A DNA stretch of 64,000 nucleotides from Curtobacterium sp. L6-1 (GTDB lineage Bacteria > Actinomycetota > Actinomycetes > Actinomycetales > Microbacteriaceae), in contig NZ_CP076544.1 of NCBI RefSeq assembly GCF_018885305.1, positions 496,001-560,000 of the forward strand. Reading direction: 5' to 3'. Positions 62,767-64,000 of this stretch are shown here, piece by piece. Numbering within the stretch: the first letter of the stretch is position 1; every line of letters starts with the position of its first letter. Below the pieces are notes generated by a model. It saw only the letters and a list, made by a program, of their open reading frames with translations, was not told where the DNA came from and did not search any database. The position numbers were made by a program, and so were the translations under genes.

Positions 62767-64000
62767 ATGCACCGGCACCGCGCTCCGTTCCTGCCCGGCA
62801 CCCCTCAGACCGGCCACCTGCGGCATGCCGCCGCCCTGATCGACTTCGAGGAGCTCGCCCCGCTCGTCGCCGACGACCGGGTGACCGACGTGCTCGTCCT
62901 CGGCGGACGTGGCGTCTGGACCGACCGGGGGTCCGGGCTCGACGTCGTCCGGGGCCTCGTCCTGTCCGAGGAGCGGACACGCGATCTCGCGCGGACACTC
63001 GTCGCACGCGGCGGACGACACGTCGACGAGACCACGCCGTGCGCGGACGTCCGGCACGGAGACGGCATCCGGGTGCACGCGGTTCTGGCCCCCGTCTCGG
63101 TGCAGGGGACCGCCATCTCGATCCGGCTGCCCCTGGCCGAACGCCCGACCGTCGCCCGGCTGGCGGCAGGCGGGTTCTTCGAGAAGGTCCCGCGCGCGGT
63201 CGTCGAACGGGCGGTGCGCGAGCGACGCAACATGCTCGTCACCGGAGCGACCGGGAGCGGCAAGACCACGCTCCTCGCCGCGATGCTCGCCCTGGTCCCG
63301 GCCGCCGAACGCGTGATCACGGTCGAGGACGTCGCCGAACTCCGCGTCGACCATCCGCACGTCGTGTCCCTCGAGGCGCGACAGGCGAACGCTGAGGGGG
63401 CCGGGGCGCTCGGGCTCGACCGGCTGCTCCGCGAGGCGCTCCGGATGCGCCCCGACCGGATCGTCGTGGGGGAGTGTCGCGGCGCCGAGATCCGCGAACT
63501 GACCTCGGCGCTGAACACCGGGCACGACGGTGGCGCGGGCACCGTGCACGCGAACGGGCTCGAGGACGTCGCCGCCCGGCTCGAGGCGCTCGGGGCGCTC
63601 GCCGGTCTGGGGGCCGAGGCCCTGGCACGCCAGGCCGCGAGTGCGTTCGACCTGGTGCTGCACGTCGAGCGGCGCGGTGGTGTCCGACGACTGGCGGCGG
63701 TCGGCCGCCTCGGGATCGATCCCGTGGGGCGACTCGAGGTCTCCGCTCTGCACCCGCTGCACGCGCCGCCGGAACGGGCACACCGGGCGCGGACCGCGGT
63801 CGGACGGGATCTGTCGGCACGTCGGACCGCGCCGGACGGGCGGATCTCACCGGACGGGCGGATCTCGCCGGACGTGCGCATCTCGCACGATGCGCGGGTC
63901 CAGACCGGCGGGCACCACGGAGCGTCCGGCGGCGTGCTCGGCGGGACGTCCGGCCTGCGCCCGGGAGGTCCGTCCGGCCTCTCCGGGCTTCCCGGTCCTT
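62767..64000 (+). CDS. CpaF/TadA family secretion ATPase (3' end outside window)
   Basis: At least 411 codons, open to the window edge. Residues about 20-140 are the N-terminal domain. Walker A is GATGSGKTT (about 160-168); then VITVEDVAELRVDHPHVVSLEARQ (Asp-box region), LLREALRMRPDRIVVGECRG (Walker B) and GHDGGAGTVHANG (His-box). It powers assembly or export of Flp/Tad pili. From about residue 345 the sequence becomes low-complexity with (SPDGRI)n repeats, which is unusual for CpaF; the protein should otherwise end near residue 350. Start ATG is leaderless-type. Confidence 0.85.
   Translation, partial: MHRHRAPFLPGTPQTGHLRHAAALIDFEELAPLVADDRVTDVLVLGGRGVWTDRGSGLDVVRGLVLSEERTRDLARTLVARGGRHVDETTPCADVRHGDGIRVHAVLAPVSVQGTAISIRLPLAERPTVARLAAGGFFEKVPRAVVERAVRERRNMLVTGATGSGKTTLLAAMLALVPAAERVITVEDVAELRVDHPHVVSLEARQANAEGAGALGLDRLLREALRMRPDRIVVGECRGAEIRELTSALNTGHDGGAGTVHANGLEDVAARLEALGALAGLGAEALARQAASAFDLVLHVERRGGVRRLAAVGRLGIDPVGRLEVSALHPLHAPPERAHRARTAVGRDLSARRTAPDGRISPDGRISPDVRISHDARVQTGGHHGASGGVLGGTSGLRPGGPSGLSGLPGP

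Noticed and set aside
62256..63395. A plus-strand 379-codon frame over the 6C RNA and tadA start
   Set aside because: Wrong frame relative to the CpaF ATPase motifs and it runs through a structured RNA.

Overview
The window is very GC-rich chromosomal DNA from an actinobacterium. Gene content and order fit family Microbacteriaceae, and a Curtobacterium-like genus is my best guess. Support for this comes from the hadA-hadB-like/murB/aspC/tRNA-Trp/secE/nusG/rplK/rplA order, many GTG starts, leaderless promoters, a small SRP RNA, a 6C RNA beside a Tad-pilus ATPase, and an acs/RidA/DUF4177/PASTA-PBP neighbourhood that resembles other actinobacteria. I see no transposase, integrase, prophage block or CRISPR array.

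Layout: 1-6.7 kb holds two MaoC-fold dehydratases, MurB, an aminotransferase, tRNA-Trp, SecE, NusG and ribosomal proteins L11 and L1. 6.7-21.5 kb is an accessory stretch between the L11/L1 and L10/L12 genes. It carries a membrane protein, a lone YqaJ-type nuclease, a ROK regulator with a divergent CUT1 sugar-uptake operon that lacks its own ATPase, a TolB-like protein, a tightly overlapping three-gene cassette (acyl-CoA-dehydrogenase-like, PIG-L deacetylase fused to a NodS-like methyltransferase, glycosyltransferase) and an OmpR-type two-component system. 21.6-22.9 kb is rplJ-rplL with an attenuator-like leader. 23-35.8 kb has an AbiEi-type winged-helix/nuclease-like gene with a puzzling start, an amino-acid permease, an ABC exporter, the transsulfuration pair (cystathionine beta-synthase and MetB-like enzyme), two MFS exporters, a TetR regulator and a PH-domain membrane protein.

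36-48.8 kb has tRNA-Ser, pta-ackA, a NAD(P)H-binding protein, the SRP RNA, dnaX-recR, lysC (with a probable internal beta-subunit start) and asd, then mqo. 48.8-55.3 kb starts with a radical SAM gene under a perfect actinobacterial SOS box. It is followed by a sensor kinase, a probable pseudokinase partner, a LuxR-type response regulator, thymidine kinase and a luciferase-like monooxygenase. 55.4-64 kb has tRNA-Pro, a metallophosphoesterase, a class A PBP with PASTA domains, a divergent DUF4177/RidA pair, acs, the 6C RNA and a CpaF/TadA ATPase that runs off the end.

How the parts connect: the housekeeping genes cover translation, cell wall, replication and repair (DnaX, RecR), aspartate-family amino acids (LysC, Asd), sulfur amino acids, and acetate metabolism from both sides (Pta-AckA and Acs). 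Ten genes show a TANNNT -10 hexamer only 6-7 nt before the start codon and little or no Shine-Dalgarno, so leaderless transcription appears common here. Starts were chosen from homology, Shine-Dalgarno spacing or this leaderless pattern. All assignments come from reading the sequence; no database search was run.
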